This document shows, in pieces, positions 28,066 through 36,762 of a DNA stretch of 64,000 nucleotides; within the stretch, counting starts at the first letter, position 1, and the number at the start of each line of letters is the position of its first letter. The stretch spans positions 434,001 to 498,000 of the forward strand of contig NZ_JANQBC010000002.1 of the NCBI RefSeq assembly GCF_024721995.1, written 5' to 3'. Both the position numbers and the translations under genes were made by a program. Source of the DNA: Paenibacillus radicibacter (GTDB taxonomy: Bacteria > Bacillota > Bacilli > Paenibacillales > NBRC-103111). The notes under the pieces are model-generated. The model saw nothing but the letters and a program-made list of their open reading frames with translations. It ran no database searches and had not been told where the DNA came from.

Positions 28066-29016
28066 TCAGCCTTTAGCGGATTTATTTTTCTTGACTTCGC
28101 CTTCATAATAAACCCACATGCTGGTCGATTTAAACACAGCCAGCGTCAAGACTAATATGATCAAGAACATGAACCAAGCATTCGCTGCTGAGTAACCCAA
28201 GTGGAAGTATTTGAAAGCATTCTCATAGACATACATCGCGTAGAAATGCGTTTCATTCATCGGTCCCCCACCAGTCAGTGTCAGCGCCAATGTCAACTGC
28301 TGGAAGGCACTAATAATCGATGTAATGACATTGAACAGAATTGTAGGACTTAACATCGGCAGTGTAATACTGAAGAATTGTCTAGCCTTACTTGCCCCAT
28401 CTAATGAAGAAGATTCATACAAATCTTTCGGAATCGCTTTAAGTCCAGCCAAGAATATCAACATCATGGACCCTTGACCCCATAGACTTGCCCCAATCAT
28501 GGCTACCATCGACCAACCCGGTTCGCGAAGCCAATCTGGACCTACAATGCCGAAGAAGGATAACACATAGTTCAAGATCCCGAAATCACCGCTATATACC
28601 CATGCCCAGATCATCGCAAGCGCAACCCCTGAGATTACGGAAGGCAAATAGAATATCGTACGGAAAATTCCGCTGCCTCTAACCTTCAAATTGAGCAGTA
28701 CCGCAAGTAGTAAAGAGATCATTAAGTTGAGCGGTACAAAATAAATCGCAAACTTCACAGTGACCCAAAGTGACTTCCAGAATAGTGGGTCATCCGTAAA
28801 CATGTTGATGTAATTATCGAGTCCAATAAATGTTCTTTCCCCGACAATCGGGTAATCAAACAAGCTAATAATTAAGGAGAAGAACATCGGCCCTAATGTG
28901 AAAAATACGAAGCCTAATACCCAAGGAAGAATGAAGAGGTAGGGCTTATGCCTACCTCTATTCAATTTTTTAGCTAATGGAAGTTGTTTCTTAATCTGAG
29001 GTGTTGCTACCTGCAT
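28066..29016 (-). CDS. CUT1 carbohydrate ABC importer permease (MalF/UgpA-like)
   Basis: About 316 residues with six membrane helices and the EAA loop DLYESSSLDGASKARQFFSITLP. The frame opens at a GTG at 29031 with further ATGs at 29025, 29022 and 29016; AGTGGG is best placed for 29016 (MQVATPQ). The first about 25 residues are basic and cytoplasmic. It lies between the binding protein and the MalG-like gene in one operon. Confidence 0.88.
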   Translation of the reverse strand: MQVATPQIKKQLPLAKKLNRGRHKPYLFILPWVLGFVFFTLGPMFFSLIISLFDYPIVGERTFIGLDNYINMFTDDPLFWKSLWVTVKFAIYFVPLNLMISLLLAVLLNLKVRGSGIFRTIFYLPSVISGVALAMIWAWVYSGDFGILNYVLSFFGIVGPDWLREPGWSMVAMIGASLWGQGSMMLIFLAGLKAIPKDLYESSSLDGASKARQFFSITLPMLSPTILFNVITSIISAFQQLTLALTLTGGGPMNETHFYAMYVYENAFKYFHLGYSAANAWFMFLIILVLTLAVFKSTSMWVYYEGEVKKNKSAKG

Positions 29017-29044
29017 ACTCATCATTCCCACTTCATTTCGAATT

Positions 29045-30355
29045 TTATTTCAAAAACTTCATGGAATCCTTCACAGCCGTATCGAACGAGCTCTGTGCGT
29101 TCTGACCTTGCATTACGGCATCGATCGCTGAAGTTAAACCACGGTTGATCTCATTCCATTTTGGCTGGAGCAAGAATGCTGGTGTGTTGTCACTTTTCTC
29201 GATCATTTTGAAGAATGGTTGGTAAATTGGATCTTGGTCATACTTAAGCTCTGCTACTACGCTCTTGCGAACAGGTAAGTCCGACTTGCGCAATTTGATC
29301 GCGTCGCTTGATGCATAATACTTGATAAATTCCCAAGCTTCTTTCTTATGCTTACTGTTCTTGTACATCGATACGGCGGACTGTGCGACAACGCCCTTAA
29401 CCGGCTTACTACCGAATGCTGGCATCACGACTGTTCCCACATCGATCTTCGCTTCTTTATATCCATTAAGCGGCCAAATTCCGCTTTCCCACATTGCCAT
29501 ACGGTTCGCTTTGAAGATGTCGTCACCGGACTGTTGGTTCTTACCGCCAACGATTGTTGCGGTTTTCTCTTTCACTAGATCACCGAACATCTGGATCACT
29601 TCAACCGTCTCTTTACCATTCATAAAGCCCTCGATCTGCTTACCATCTGGACTTACGAAGCTGCCTCCGTTACTCCATACAAACCCTTGCAAGTCATACG
29701 GATCGTTCTCTGCACGAACACCGAAGCCGTACACTTTCTTCGATGGGTTCGATAATTTCTTTGCTGTTTCCCTGAACTCATCCCATGTCCAGCCTTCCTT
29801 CGGATAAGGAATATTAGCAGCATCGAATAGTTTCTTATTGTAGTACATGACACGTGTCGTAAATCCAGCAGGCATCCCGTACGCTTTGCCATCAATTTTC
29901 ACGTAATTGAATAGTCCAGGATAGAAATCGTCAACTTTGAGTGACTCATCCGATTTCATCAATTCATCAAGCGGCTCTAAATTTTTGTAGTAAGTTGGGA
30001 AATCCCACATGTACATCACGTCTGGTGCATCATTGGCACCAATGGATGCTGCAAGCTTCTGATCGAAGCCGTCGGAATAAGCTTCCACTTGCACTTTAAT
30101 ATTGGGATGAAGGGCTTCAAAGTTCTTTGCAATTGTTTGTTGAATCGCAAGTAAATCACCAGAGTCCCATGTTGCAAATCGAAGCGTAACTTTGTCGCCT
30201 TTCTTACCTGTATCTGGAGAGGTAGCCGCAGTTTTATTATCTGCCGGTGCTTTTGTTGCATCTGTATTGCTACCTGTTCCACTACTGCCGCAGCCTGCAC
30301 CTACTACTGCGATCATGCTAAGCAAAGAAACCGCCATGATCAAACGTTTTTTCAT
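29045..30355 (-). CDS. Extracellular sugar-binding lipoprotein (family 1)
   Basis: About 436 residues. The signal peptide MKKRLIMAVSLLSMIAVV ends in the lipobox GAGC, followed by a Ser/Thr/Asp/Ala linker and an SBP_bac_1 domain (TLRFATWDSGD, MYMWDFPTYYKN, MAMWESGIWPLNGY). The start at 30355 is set by AGGGGG six bases upstream; the frame stays open further. It is the first gene of the importer operon, 160 bases after the regulator stop, with a cre-like box in its leader. Its ligand is unknown. Confidence 0.9.
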   Translation of the reverse strand: MKKRLIMAVSLLSMIAVVGAGCGSSGTGSNTDATKAPADNKTAATSPDTGKKGDKVTLRFATWDSGDLLAIQQTIAKNFEALHPNIKVQVEAYSDGFDQKLAASIGANDAPDVMYMWDFPTYYKNLEPLDELMKSDESLKVDDFYPGLFNYVKIDGKAYGMPAGFTTRVMYYNKKLFDAANIPYPKEGWTWDEFRETAKKLSNPSKKVYGFGVRAENDPYDLQGFVWSNGGSFVSPDGKQIEGFMNGKETVEVIQMFGDLVKEKTATIVGGKNQQSGDDIFKANRMAMWESGIWPLNGYKEAKIDVGTVVMPAFGSKPVKGVVAQSAVSMYKNSKHKKEAWEFIKYYASSDAIKLRKSDLPVRKSVVAELKYDQDPIYQPFFKMIEKSDNTPAFLLQPKWNEINRGLTSAIDAVMQGQNAQSSFDTAVKDSMKFLK

Positions 30356-30370
30356 ATTCATCCCCCTATA

Positions 30371-30384
30371 ATAAAGCGTTTTCA
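30371..30384. promoter_or_regulatory. CcpA cre-like box upstream of the binding-protein gene
   Basis: ATAAAGCGTTTTCA matches 8 of 10 fixed positions of the cre consensus TGNAANCGNTNNCA. It lies in the leader region, between a TTTGAT/TACAAT-like promoter (minus strand, near 30398-30425) and the ribosome site, as expected for a roadblock or promoter-overlap cre. Confidence 0.5.
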
Positions 30385-30517
30385 TAATGTTCGCCTTCAT
30401 TGTATTAAATCTAAAGTTCGATCAAAACCGAATATTGTTTGTACTTATGTGTGAAATCAGACGAATTTACAAATCGACTTCAAATAGGTGTTTGAATGTT
30501 TGATTCAACATGTCTTT

Positions 30518-31687
30518 TTAGCTGATTCGATGTTTGCTTCTGTATTGACTTGGTGTCTCGAACGTACAACGTTTGAACCATTTGCTAAAATATTTCACGT
30601 CAGGCATCCCGACTTTGTCTGATATATCTTGAATGTTGAGTTTGCTGCTCGTCAGCAGTTCACACACGATGTTTAATTTAATTTGGTACATGAACGATAC
30701 GAAACTTTCTCCGACAACCTTTTTGAATAGAGTGCTAAAATGACTGCGGCTAAGCCCTACCTGCTGCGCCACATCCGATACGGACAATTGCGTATCTACA
30801 TGACGAATCATGATCTGTACCGCCTGTACGATCGGCTCCGGCCAATCACAGCGATTAATATTGTATTTCTTCTCCAGATCATACTGGCCATGCAATCTCT
30901 TCACCGCTTCTATCCATTGCTGCTTGCCCGTGATGCTGCTTGATTTCGTCCATTGTAAGTCCGGGTATGTCCCTTTCCACTTCGATAAACGATAGTTCCA
31001 ATCCCGACAACTTGCACTACTGCACATCAAGAGAAGAACATCGCCTTGAATCGGCATCATATCCGCTTCACTCGTTGTGCGAAGTAAATCCTGTATGTCC
31101 GAGCGAATCTGCTGCAAGTCGGTATTGCTACCACCAGTTATGAGGTATGCATAGTTCGCCTCATTCATCCAAGCCCAACTTGCCCCAAGCAGCACATCCA
31201 TTTTTCCCAGGAAATATTGATTCACACCATAGAGCCATTCCACGAACAATCCATGGGTTTCTGACATGGGCATATAAGGCTCGATTGCAGGTGCATCCCG
31301 TCGCAGATCCTTTTTGAACAACTCTAAATACTGCTCCAATTCATTATCATCAAAGGAGGTTTTGAGTAAATAGCCAGAAGCACCAAGCCTAATTCCTTGC
31401 TGTGCATATTCAAAGTCCCGATGACAGCTCAGAAGCAATATCTTCGTGTTAGGTGTATGTTCCTTTACTTTCTGCGCAAGCTCAATTCCATTCATCTCTG
31501 GCATGACAATATCGGTAATGATGACATCTGGACGGTGCTCCAAGAACGCATCCCACCCTTTTTTCCCATTGGGGACATCCGCAACGACCTGCATGTTGTA
31601 TTTGTTCCACTGCACAGTACTAATCAAACCTCTACGAATGATCACTTCATCATCAGCAAGTAATACTTTAATTGGGCTTGTATTCAT
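30518..31687 (-). CDS. YesN-type response regulator with AraC domain (short form)
   Basis: A 389-residue regulator, about 110 to 140 shorter than the two other YesN proteins in the window because the middle region is smaller. The receiver Asp lies in VIITDIVMPEMNG (about residue 58), and the C-terminal AraC pair is VAQQVGLSRSHFSTLFKKVVG and ISDKVGMPDVKYFSKWFKR. A GGAGGAGG site lies upstream, and the kinase gene ends 3 bases before the start. It probably controls the importer downstream and the glycosidase gene upstream of the kinase. Confidence 0.9.
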   Translation of the reverse strand: MNTSPIKVLLADDEVIIRRGLISTVQWNKYNMQVVADVPNGKKGWDAFLEHRPDVIITDIVMPEMNGIELAQKVKEHTPNTKILLLSCHRDFEYAQQGIRLGASGYLLKTSFDDNELEQYLELFKKDLRRDAPAIEPYMPMSETHGLFVEWLYGVNQYFLGKMDVLLGASWAWMNEANYAYLITGGSNTDLQQIRSDIQDLLRTTSEADMMPIQGDVLLLMCSSASCRDWNYRLSKWKGTYPDLQWTKSSSITGKQQWIEAVKRLHGQYDLEKKYNINRCDWPEPIVQAVQIMIRHVDTQLSVSDVAQQVGLSRSHFSTLFKKVVGESFVSFMYQIKLNIVCELLTSSKLNIQDISDKVGMPDVKYFSKWFKRCTFETPSQYRSKHRIS

Positions 31688-31690
31688 CTT

Positions 31691-33421
31691 TTATCCTCCT
31701 CCAGGTAATCGAATGGTAATGGTTGTGCCAACCCCAACTGTTGAAGTCACGAACAATCCGTATTCAGCGCCAAAATGCAATTTAATTCGTTGATCCACAT
31801 TGAACATACCAATGCGACGTTTGGATTTGAGCGAATCCGATGGGTCAAGCAAAGTACGAAGCTTGTGCTCATTCATGCCTTTGCCGTTATCGATCAGCAA
31901 TATCCGAACACTCGCCCCGTCCTTCTCCATTCGCAGTTCAATATTGCCTTGCCCATCTTCAAATCCATGGAAAAATATGTTCTCGAGTAACGGTTGAAGC
32001 GTCATTCTCGGTATATCCACTTGAGCAATATTGACTTCTTGTGCGTCGATACTGTACGTAAATACATGCCCATAACGGAATTCTTGAATTTTTAGAAAAT
32101 GATCAATCACACCTAGCTCTTGTTCCAAAGTGACAATCTCTCTCGTAAAATTCAAGTTCTCGTCAAGCACCATCGTCAGGTGATGAATCATTCGATTCAC
32201 ATCTTGTGCGCCTTGAAGTCTTGCTTTCCATTGAATAGAAGCTAGTGTATTTATCAGTAAATGCGGATTAATCTGATAATGGTAAGCGCGTAGCTCTGCT
32301 TCTTTCTTCTTCTGCTCGACCCGCTTCACCTCATCGATAAGCTCCTGCAATTGATACACCATACTATTGAAACTTTGCGCAAGTCTGCCGATCTCATCAT
32401 CTGAATCCACTTGGATTCTCGTGTCCAACTTACCAATACTAACCATGTGTATCGATTCTTTCATTCGTTTAAATCGACGTATGAAGCTCGATGAGATGAA
32501 GTACGCCAGAATAATGGCGAACAAGAATGAGATCACGACAGCCATCATCGTAAAAGTACGAATACCGTTTAATGATTTGTAAAAATGTTCATGTGGGATA
32601 CGAACCTCAATGGTCCAATTGGTTTCATCCGAATGGTTCTGCCAAACCACATCATCTGGATGCGGAACGTAACTGGCTGTCGTCCCCTCCAGTTTCATCC
32701 CAACCTTATCCGTTTCATAACGAACTCGCCCTTGATCTGTAATGCGTAAGTAAGCGCCCGTATCCATCTCAAATTCACGGAACAGATCAAGTAGCTTATC
32801 TGCATTGATCTCGATTAGAATTCGAGCATCCTCTAGGATTCCGGTCTGATTATGTATCTTAAACAACAGCCCAATAACTTTCTCACCAGGTATCGTTGAG
32901 TTTTTCGTATAATGTTGCGGTTCGTAAATACGCAGCGGATAACGATCCGACTTCTCACTTGGGTCGGTATACCAAGGCTCTTCGAGCAATTTGTCTGTCA
33001 TGATGTTGCGATCCCCGTAGTAATACCCCGATTTCGTTATGATATAGATCCCTTTCGTCTCAAGGGTCTTATGTGCTTTAATGAACTGCTCAAGCTTTTG
33101 TTCGTCTTGAAAACCTTTGTACGTCTTCGGTATTTCTTCATAAAGTACAGTGAAATTCGGGTCAAGCAAGTAAGAGAGCAGATCATCTACCGTGTATTTC
33201 ATGCGCCCAACTATCGAATCAATCTGAAATTGCAGCTGATAGACCGAATTCTCGCCATATTTACCGAACTGTTCATTAATCGTACGCGAAGATTGATTAA
33301 ACAGAAAGTAACCAAGTCCCATTAATGGAATCGTTACGACGAGTAAGATAAGCAACATCAGCTTAGACTGTAGACTTTTACTAACTACAGCTGGAAATGT
33401 AAAAAATCGTTGTAAGCGCAT
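31691..33421 (-). CDS. YesM-type sensor histidine kinase with variant H-box
   Basis: A 576-residue kinase. It has two membrane helices flanking an extracellular sensor of about 260 residues, then HAMP (about 305-355), His_kinase and HATPase_c. The phospho-acceptor segment reads INPHLLINTLASIQW rather than the usual INPHFLYNTL, but His is kept. The ATP site shows LIDNGKGMNEHK and RIGMFNVDQRI. The ribosome site is weak. It is translated just before its regulator and downstream of the glycosidase gene, with which it may be co-transcribed. Confidence 0.88.
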   Translation of the reverse strand: MRLQRFFTFPAVVSKSLQSKLMLLILLVVTIPLMGLGYFLFNQSSRTINEQFGKYGENSVYQLQFQIDSIVGRMKYTVDDLLSYLLDPNFTVLYEEIPKTYKGFQDEQKLEQFIKAHKTLETKGIYIITKSGYYYGDRNIMTDKLLEEPWYTDPSEKSDRYPLRIYEPQHYTKNSTIPGEKVIGLLFKIHNQTGILEDARILIEINADKLLDLFREFEMDTGAYLRITDQGRVRYETDKVGMKLEGTTASYVPHPDDVVWQNHSDETNWTIEVRIPHEHFYKSLNGIRTFTMMAVVISFLFAIILAYFISSSFIRRFKRMKESIHMVSIGKLDTRIQVDSDDEIGRLAQSFNSMVYQLQELIDEVKRVEQKKKEAELRAYHYQINPHLLINTLASIQWKARLQGAQDVNRMIHHLTMVLDENLNFTREIVTLEQELGVIDHFLKIQEFRYGHVFTYSIDAQEVNIAQVDIPRMTLQPLLENIFFHGFEDGQGNIELRMEKDGASVRILLIDNGKGMNEHKLRTLLDPSDSLKSKRRIGMFNVDQRIKLHFGAEYGLFVTSTVGVGTTITIRLPGGG

Positions 33422-33452
33422 GAATCATCAACTCTCTCTTTCGCACTCTAAA

Positions 33453-35156
33453 TTACACCCATTCGCTTGTTAGGATGAGGAACACACTCGACGTCCACGT
33501 AAATGCAGGGTCGCGCAATCCTTCGCCTGTTATGGCGTTATAGTTCTCTGCCATGCCGTTTCTTGCAGCCATATTACAGAATTTTCTTGCAAGTTCTTGT
33601 GCAAATTCCCTCTCGCCTGAACGTGTTAACCCATCAATAAGCAGCATTGTCGATGGCGCCCAGATCGGCCCTCTCCAGTAGCCATCACTGGAATAGAACG
33701 AACTTTTGACACTCTCTGTCGCAAGTCCATTTTCCGTTAAAAAGCGTCCTGTTTCTTTCAATCCCGCAATCAATCGAACACGAATTTCATGTGGCAATCG
33801 ATCCCCTAGAATAATCGGCATGAATAGCAGTAAGCTATCCCCAGTTGATCCCTCATGTGTTCCAGATTGCATCGCGACAAACTTCTCTCCATCCCAGAAA
33901 TGGGCAAGCATACGATCTAACAGATCATTTGCTTGCGTTCGCCACTGATTTGCTTCCGTTTCGTCGCCTAGTATATCGGCAATCTGTGCAAGAATGTCCA
34001 TTTGTAAAATAAGGAAGGCGCACAAATCCGGACTTTCTACAGGAATTGAGGTTAGGAATACCGTGCTATTGTCCCATCCGCAATCATTGCCGTGGTTATA
34101 TTGTGGAATACCGTCTTGATCATCATCTCGATGCTTAAGCCACCAATTCGTCCATGCTGCAAGAGGTGCGTAAATTTCTCTGTAATGATCTTCGGTTAGG
34201 AATGTTGTCCGATCCATCATCCACTTCAGTGTCCAACCATGAATGGGTGGCTTGCAGCAGTTCCACAGTGCAGTCCGGTCATTCATAAAGTCAGGCAGCA
34301 TCCCACTCTCATCCTGTCGATCAAAGAAAATCATAAGCTGATCCCACGCAAGCTGCGGATTTGTCTTGATAAGCGCCATCGCGTTGAAGCAGTGATCCCA
34401 GCTCCAAATATTTGTCATCCAATTCTTGGACATGTACATCGCATCTCGTGGTAAGTAACCGTCTGCTTTCACTATACATGACCATGTGATATATGCTGCA
34501 AGCTCTCTTGCTTCTTCATAAGGTGCAGGCGAAGGTAATGTGCGTACTACCCACGCTTCATAGTCCATTTTTACACGTGCTAAACTTTGTTCATAGCTTG
34601 GGTATCCATCCCGCTTCTTCGGAACGGCTCGATATTCTTCAATTGTAAATTCAAGCTTACCTGTCGTCTTATCTGTTAGACAATCAAGCGTAATATGTTT
34701 GGAATGCAGTCCTTCCCACTGAGAATCGACCATAATATCACCAACAAGTGGTGTAAGCTTGAATCTTGTCTCACGCTTGAAACTGTTCACTTCCCAGCAT
34801 CGCTTGTGGCCTTCGTGCAGCTTAATCGCATAATCATAAGCACCTGGTTCATAATGAAGTCTAAGACCTACCCCACTTGCTTGTACATGGACGAAATCAT
34901 TTTCTGCTATGCACCATTTGACATAACCATGTTCAGTATCGAGCATAAGTTCAGTTGGAGTAGCTTCATACGTATACGAAATCTCCTGTCCATCCTTCAT
35001 TATTGCAATCCGAAATACCGCTCCAATATCGTTATCGCCGCCACGTACAATACGTAAGTAGCAACCTTCCATACGTTTATCTGTTGTTTTTAAGTGAGAT
35101 ATTACAAAATAGGATCCGTATCTGCTGAAAGGTACTCTTTTTAAATCAAAATGCAT
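33453..35156 (-). CDS. (alpha/alpha)6-barrel glycosidase, GH63/MGH1-like
   Basis: A 567-residue enzyme without a signal peptide. After an N-terminal beta domain of about 180 residues, the barrel shows YMSKNWMTNIWSWDHCFNAMAL, QDESGMLPDFM, NDCGWDNSTVF and a C-terminal GYWRGPIWAPSTMLLIDGL, the order seen in GH63 and mannosylglycerate-hydrolase-type inverting enzymes. Asp of the WDH segment and a later Glu are probably catalytic. The start at 35156 is set by GGAGG. A strong cre-like box and two 22-bp-spaced direct repeats lie upstream. The natural substrate, an alpha-glucoside or alpha-mannoside, cannot be told from the sequence. Confidence 0.8.
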   Translation of the reverse strand: MHFDLKRVPFSRYGSYFVISHLKTTDKRMEGCYLRIVRGGDNDIGAVFRIAIMKDGQEISYTYEATPTELMLDTEHGYVKWCIAENDFVHVQASGVGLRLHYEPGAYDYAIKLHEGHKRCWEVNSFKRETRFKLTPLVGDIMVDSQWEGLHSKHITLDCLTDKTTGKLEFTIEEYRAVPKKRDGYPSYEQSLARVKMDYEAWVVRTLPSPAPYEEARELAAYITWSCIVKADGYLPRDAMYMSKNWMTNIWSWDHCFNAMALIKTNPQLAWDQLMIFFDRQDESGMLPDFMNDRTALWNCCKPPIHGWTLKWMMDRTTFLTEDHYREIYAPLAAWTNWWLKHRDDDQDGIPQYNHGNDCGWDNSTVFLTSIPVESPDLCAFLILQMDILAQIADILGDETEANQWRTQANDLLDRMLAHFWDGEKFVAMQSGTHEGSTGDSLLLFMPIILGDRLPHEIRVRLIAGLKETGRFLTENGLATESVKSSFYSSDGYWRGPIWAPSTMLLIDGLTRSGEREFAQELARKFCNMAARNGMAENYNAITGEGLRDPAFTWTSSVFLILTSEWV

Positions 35157-35183
35157 AAGATTATCCTCCATCTTCGCCTTTAT

Positions 35184-35197
35184 TGAAGGCGTTTACA
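35184..35197. promoter_or_regulatory. CcpA cre box upstream of the glycosidase gene
   Basis: TGAAGGCGTTTACA (minus strand TGTAAACGCCTTCA) differs from the cre consensus at one fixed position. It overlaps the region just after two TACAAT hexamers on the minus strand, so CcpA binding would block the glycosidase promoter. Confidence 0.65.
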
Positions 35198-35306
35198 TTG
35201 TATTGTAAAGAGAATACCTCCATAAAAACACGCCAAATTGTTAGGCGAAGTGTGCCATAACTATCTAAATCATTATACAACTGTATCCTTCACTAGAAAG
35301 TCACCC

Positions 35307-35338
35307 TATTGTTCGATACATTTCGTATTATTGTTCGA
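35307..35338. repeat. Direct repeat TATTGTTCGA with 22-bp period, likely AraC-type site
   Basis: TATTGTTCGA occurs at 35307-35316 and again at 35329-35338, a period of 22 bases or two helical turns. This is the geometry of paired AraC-family half-sites. A related TATTGTTTGT lies at 30433-30442, upstream of the co-located binding-protein gene. The repeat is about 150 bases upstream of the glycosidase start. The rest of 35157-35490 is AT-rich, with a short CGCC/GGCG hairpin near 35231-35247. Confidence 0.5.
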
Positions 35339-35425
35339 AATCATTACCCCTCCGTTCTAATAGATGTAAATTGCAAAGTATCCTATATTCTAAATAAGCA
35401 AGAATCATGCCAATTAAATTGATTA

Positions 35426-35454
35426 TTGAAAACAAAGAACATATGTTCTATACT
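35426..35454 (+). promoter_or_regulatory. Promoter of the serine hydrolase gene with LexA-like operator in the spacer
   Basis: TTGAAA (35426-35431) and TATACT (35449-35454) are 17 bases apart. The spacer contains the perfect palindrome GAACATATGTTC (35437-35448), which fits the Bacillus SOS box GAACRNRYGTTC at every position. Repressor bound there would cover both promoter elements. Confidence 0.65.
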
Positions 35455-35490
35455 GAGTAATATTCAAGTGTACATACCTAGGAGGCAAGC

Positions 35491-36534
35491 ATGAAACAAA
35501 TGATCAACATCCCTGAACGCATGGCGCATTATCAAGTATCTGCCTTAAGTATCGCACAAGTGTCACAGGGTGCTATTCATCTAGTTACAAGCTACGGGGA
35601 GCTTGAGGCTGGAGAGAAGCAGCAAGTGAATGCAGAATCCATATTTAATGCCTGCTCCATTAGTAAATTTGTTACTTCTGTATTGGTAATGAAATTAATC
35701 GAACTTGGCAAATTGGACTTAGATGAAGATGTGAATGAACGACTTGTTTCGTGGAAAGTACAAGATAATGCCTATACGACGAATTATAAAGTGACTTTAC
35801 GGACACTGCTCAGCCATCAAGGAGGTTTCATCGATCCAGAAGGCAGCTTCGATATCCTACAATTAAGTCATGGCATTCCTAAAATAACGGATTTATTAAA
35901 TGGGAAATCCTCTTACTGTCACGAAATGATACAAGTACGATATGAACCCGGAAGTGAATTCCACTATTCCGATGCTGGCTATTGTATCATTCAACAGCTT
36001 ATTGAAGATGTGTGTGGTAAACCTTTTGAGACGGTGATGCAACAATTTGTATTTGAACCTTTACATATGACAAGCAGCGCCTACTTACTGTCCGTCCCTG
36101 ACTTCATTCGTGAGCATGTTGCTTGCGGACACGATAAATACGGACATATTGTTAGCAACAAATATCCGATCTATCCTTATCCAGCAACGGCTGGTCTGTG
36201 GACCACACCGACTGATCTCGCACAATTAATTATCGCTGTGATGAAGTCATGCAATTGCAATGGAAATCGCGAGTCCTTCCTCTATCCCAGATTGGCGCAA
36301 GAGATGATGACTCCTCAAGGCTGTAAGGAATGGGCAGGGCTTGGACTATTCTTAGATCACACGGAAGAGGAAAGTGAGATTTCATCACTCGGTTGGGGTG
36401 TCGGGTTTCAGTGTATGTTAGTTGCGTACCCAAAGCGTGAATCAGCCGTCATCCTCATGACGAATACAGACCTAGGTGTCCATCAGACTAAGGGACTGAT
36501 TGGAGAAGTCTTTAGCTCCCTGACTCTAAATTAA
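35491..36534 (+). CDS. Serine hydrolase of the class C beta-lactamase / PBP family
   Basis: A 347-residue protein with the SxxK nucleophile motif CSISKF (Ser56, Lys59) and the second motif HYSDAGY, where Tyr159-Ser-Asp replaces the usual YSN. A late GWGVGF segment may stand for the KTG box. There is no obvious signal peptide, which argues for a cytoplasmic esterase or peptidase rather than a beta-lactamase. A TAGGAGG site precedes the ATG. It is a single gene under a promoter that carries a LexA-like palindrome. Confidence 0.85.
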   Translation: MKQMINIPERMAHYQVSALSIAQVSQGAIHLVTSYGELEAGEKQQVNAESIFNACSISKFVTSVLVMKLIELGKLDLDEDVNERLVSWKVQDNAYTTNYKVTLRTLLSHQGGFIDPEGSFDILQLSHGIPKITDLLNGKSSYCHEMIQVRYEPGSEFHYSDAGYCIIQQLIEDVCGKPFETVMQQFVFEPLHMTSSAYLLSVPDFIREHVACGHDKYGHIVSNKYPIYPYPATAGLWTTPTDLAQLIIAVMKSCNCNGNRESFLYPRLAQEMMTPQGCKEWAGLGLFLDHTEEESEISSLGWGVGFQCMLVAYPKRESAVILMTNTDLGVHQTKGLIGEVFSSLTLN

Positions 36535-36540
36535 TGGAGA

Positions 36541-36575
36541 CAAAACAAAAGCGAGTAGGATTATCTCCTACTCGC
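36541..36575 (-). terminator. Hairpin terminator between the serine hydrolase and SR1P-like genes
   Basis: A perfect 10-bp stem GCGAGTAGGA/TCCTACTCGC with a 5-base loop. On the minus strand it is followed by TTTTGTTTTG; on the plus strand by a weaker TCTAATCT. It probably ends the gap-SR1P transcript and may also stop the serine hydrolase transcript. Confidence 0.8.
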
Positions 36576-36588
36576 TCTAATCTATAAA

Positions 36589-36762
36589 TTAGAAGATAAA
36601 TGGATCTTCTTCCCCTTGCTCTAGTCGTGCTAAGACGCAGGATTCCTCCATGCAGTCGCTATAAAAAGTTTGTACGCGATTGGTGTTGACAGTATCAATT
36701 ATCGTTCCGCAGTGTTTACATATGATGACACCTAATTCTAGCGAACGAGCGTTGGATCCCAT
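36589..36762 (-). CDS. SR1P-like small protein (GapA-binding peptide family)
   Basis: A 57-residue product too short for usual gene calls. The core GVIICKHCGTIID, then RVQTFYSDC, follows the SR1P pattern G-x-I-[VI]-C-x2-C-x3-I, then [KR]-V-x-T-[LF]-Y-[GS]-x-C. In B. subtilis SR1P (39 residues) is encoded by the regulatory RNA SR1 and binds the glyceraldehyde-3-phosphate dehydrogenase GapA. Here the frame overlaps the last 25 bases of a gap gene in another frame, and a TAG lies directly before the ATG. No good ribosome site is visible, so translation may be coupled to gap. The C-terminal 15 residues are acidic and extra to the Bacillus peptide. Confidence 0.75.
   Translation of the reverse strand: MGSNARSLELGVIICKHCGTIIDTVNTNRVQTFYSDCMEESCVLARLEQGEEDPFIF

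Noticed and set aside
29322-29807. 161-codon open frame on the plus strand
   Set aside because: It is antisense to the binding-protein gene. Composition is a shadow of the real frame.
35491-36534. True beta-lactamase
   Set aside because: No signal peptide and the second motif is YSD rather than YSN/YAN, so a general serine hydrolase call is safer.
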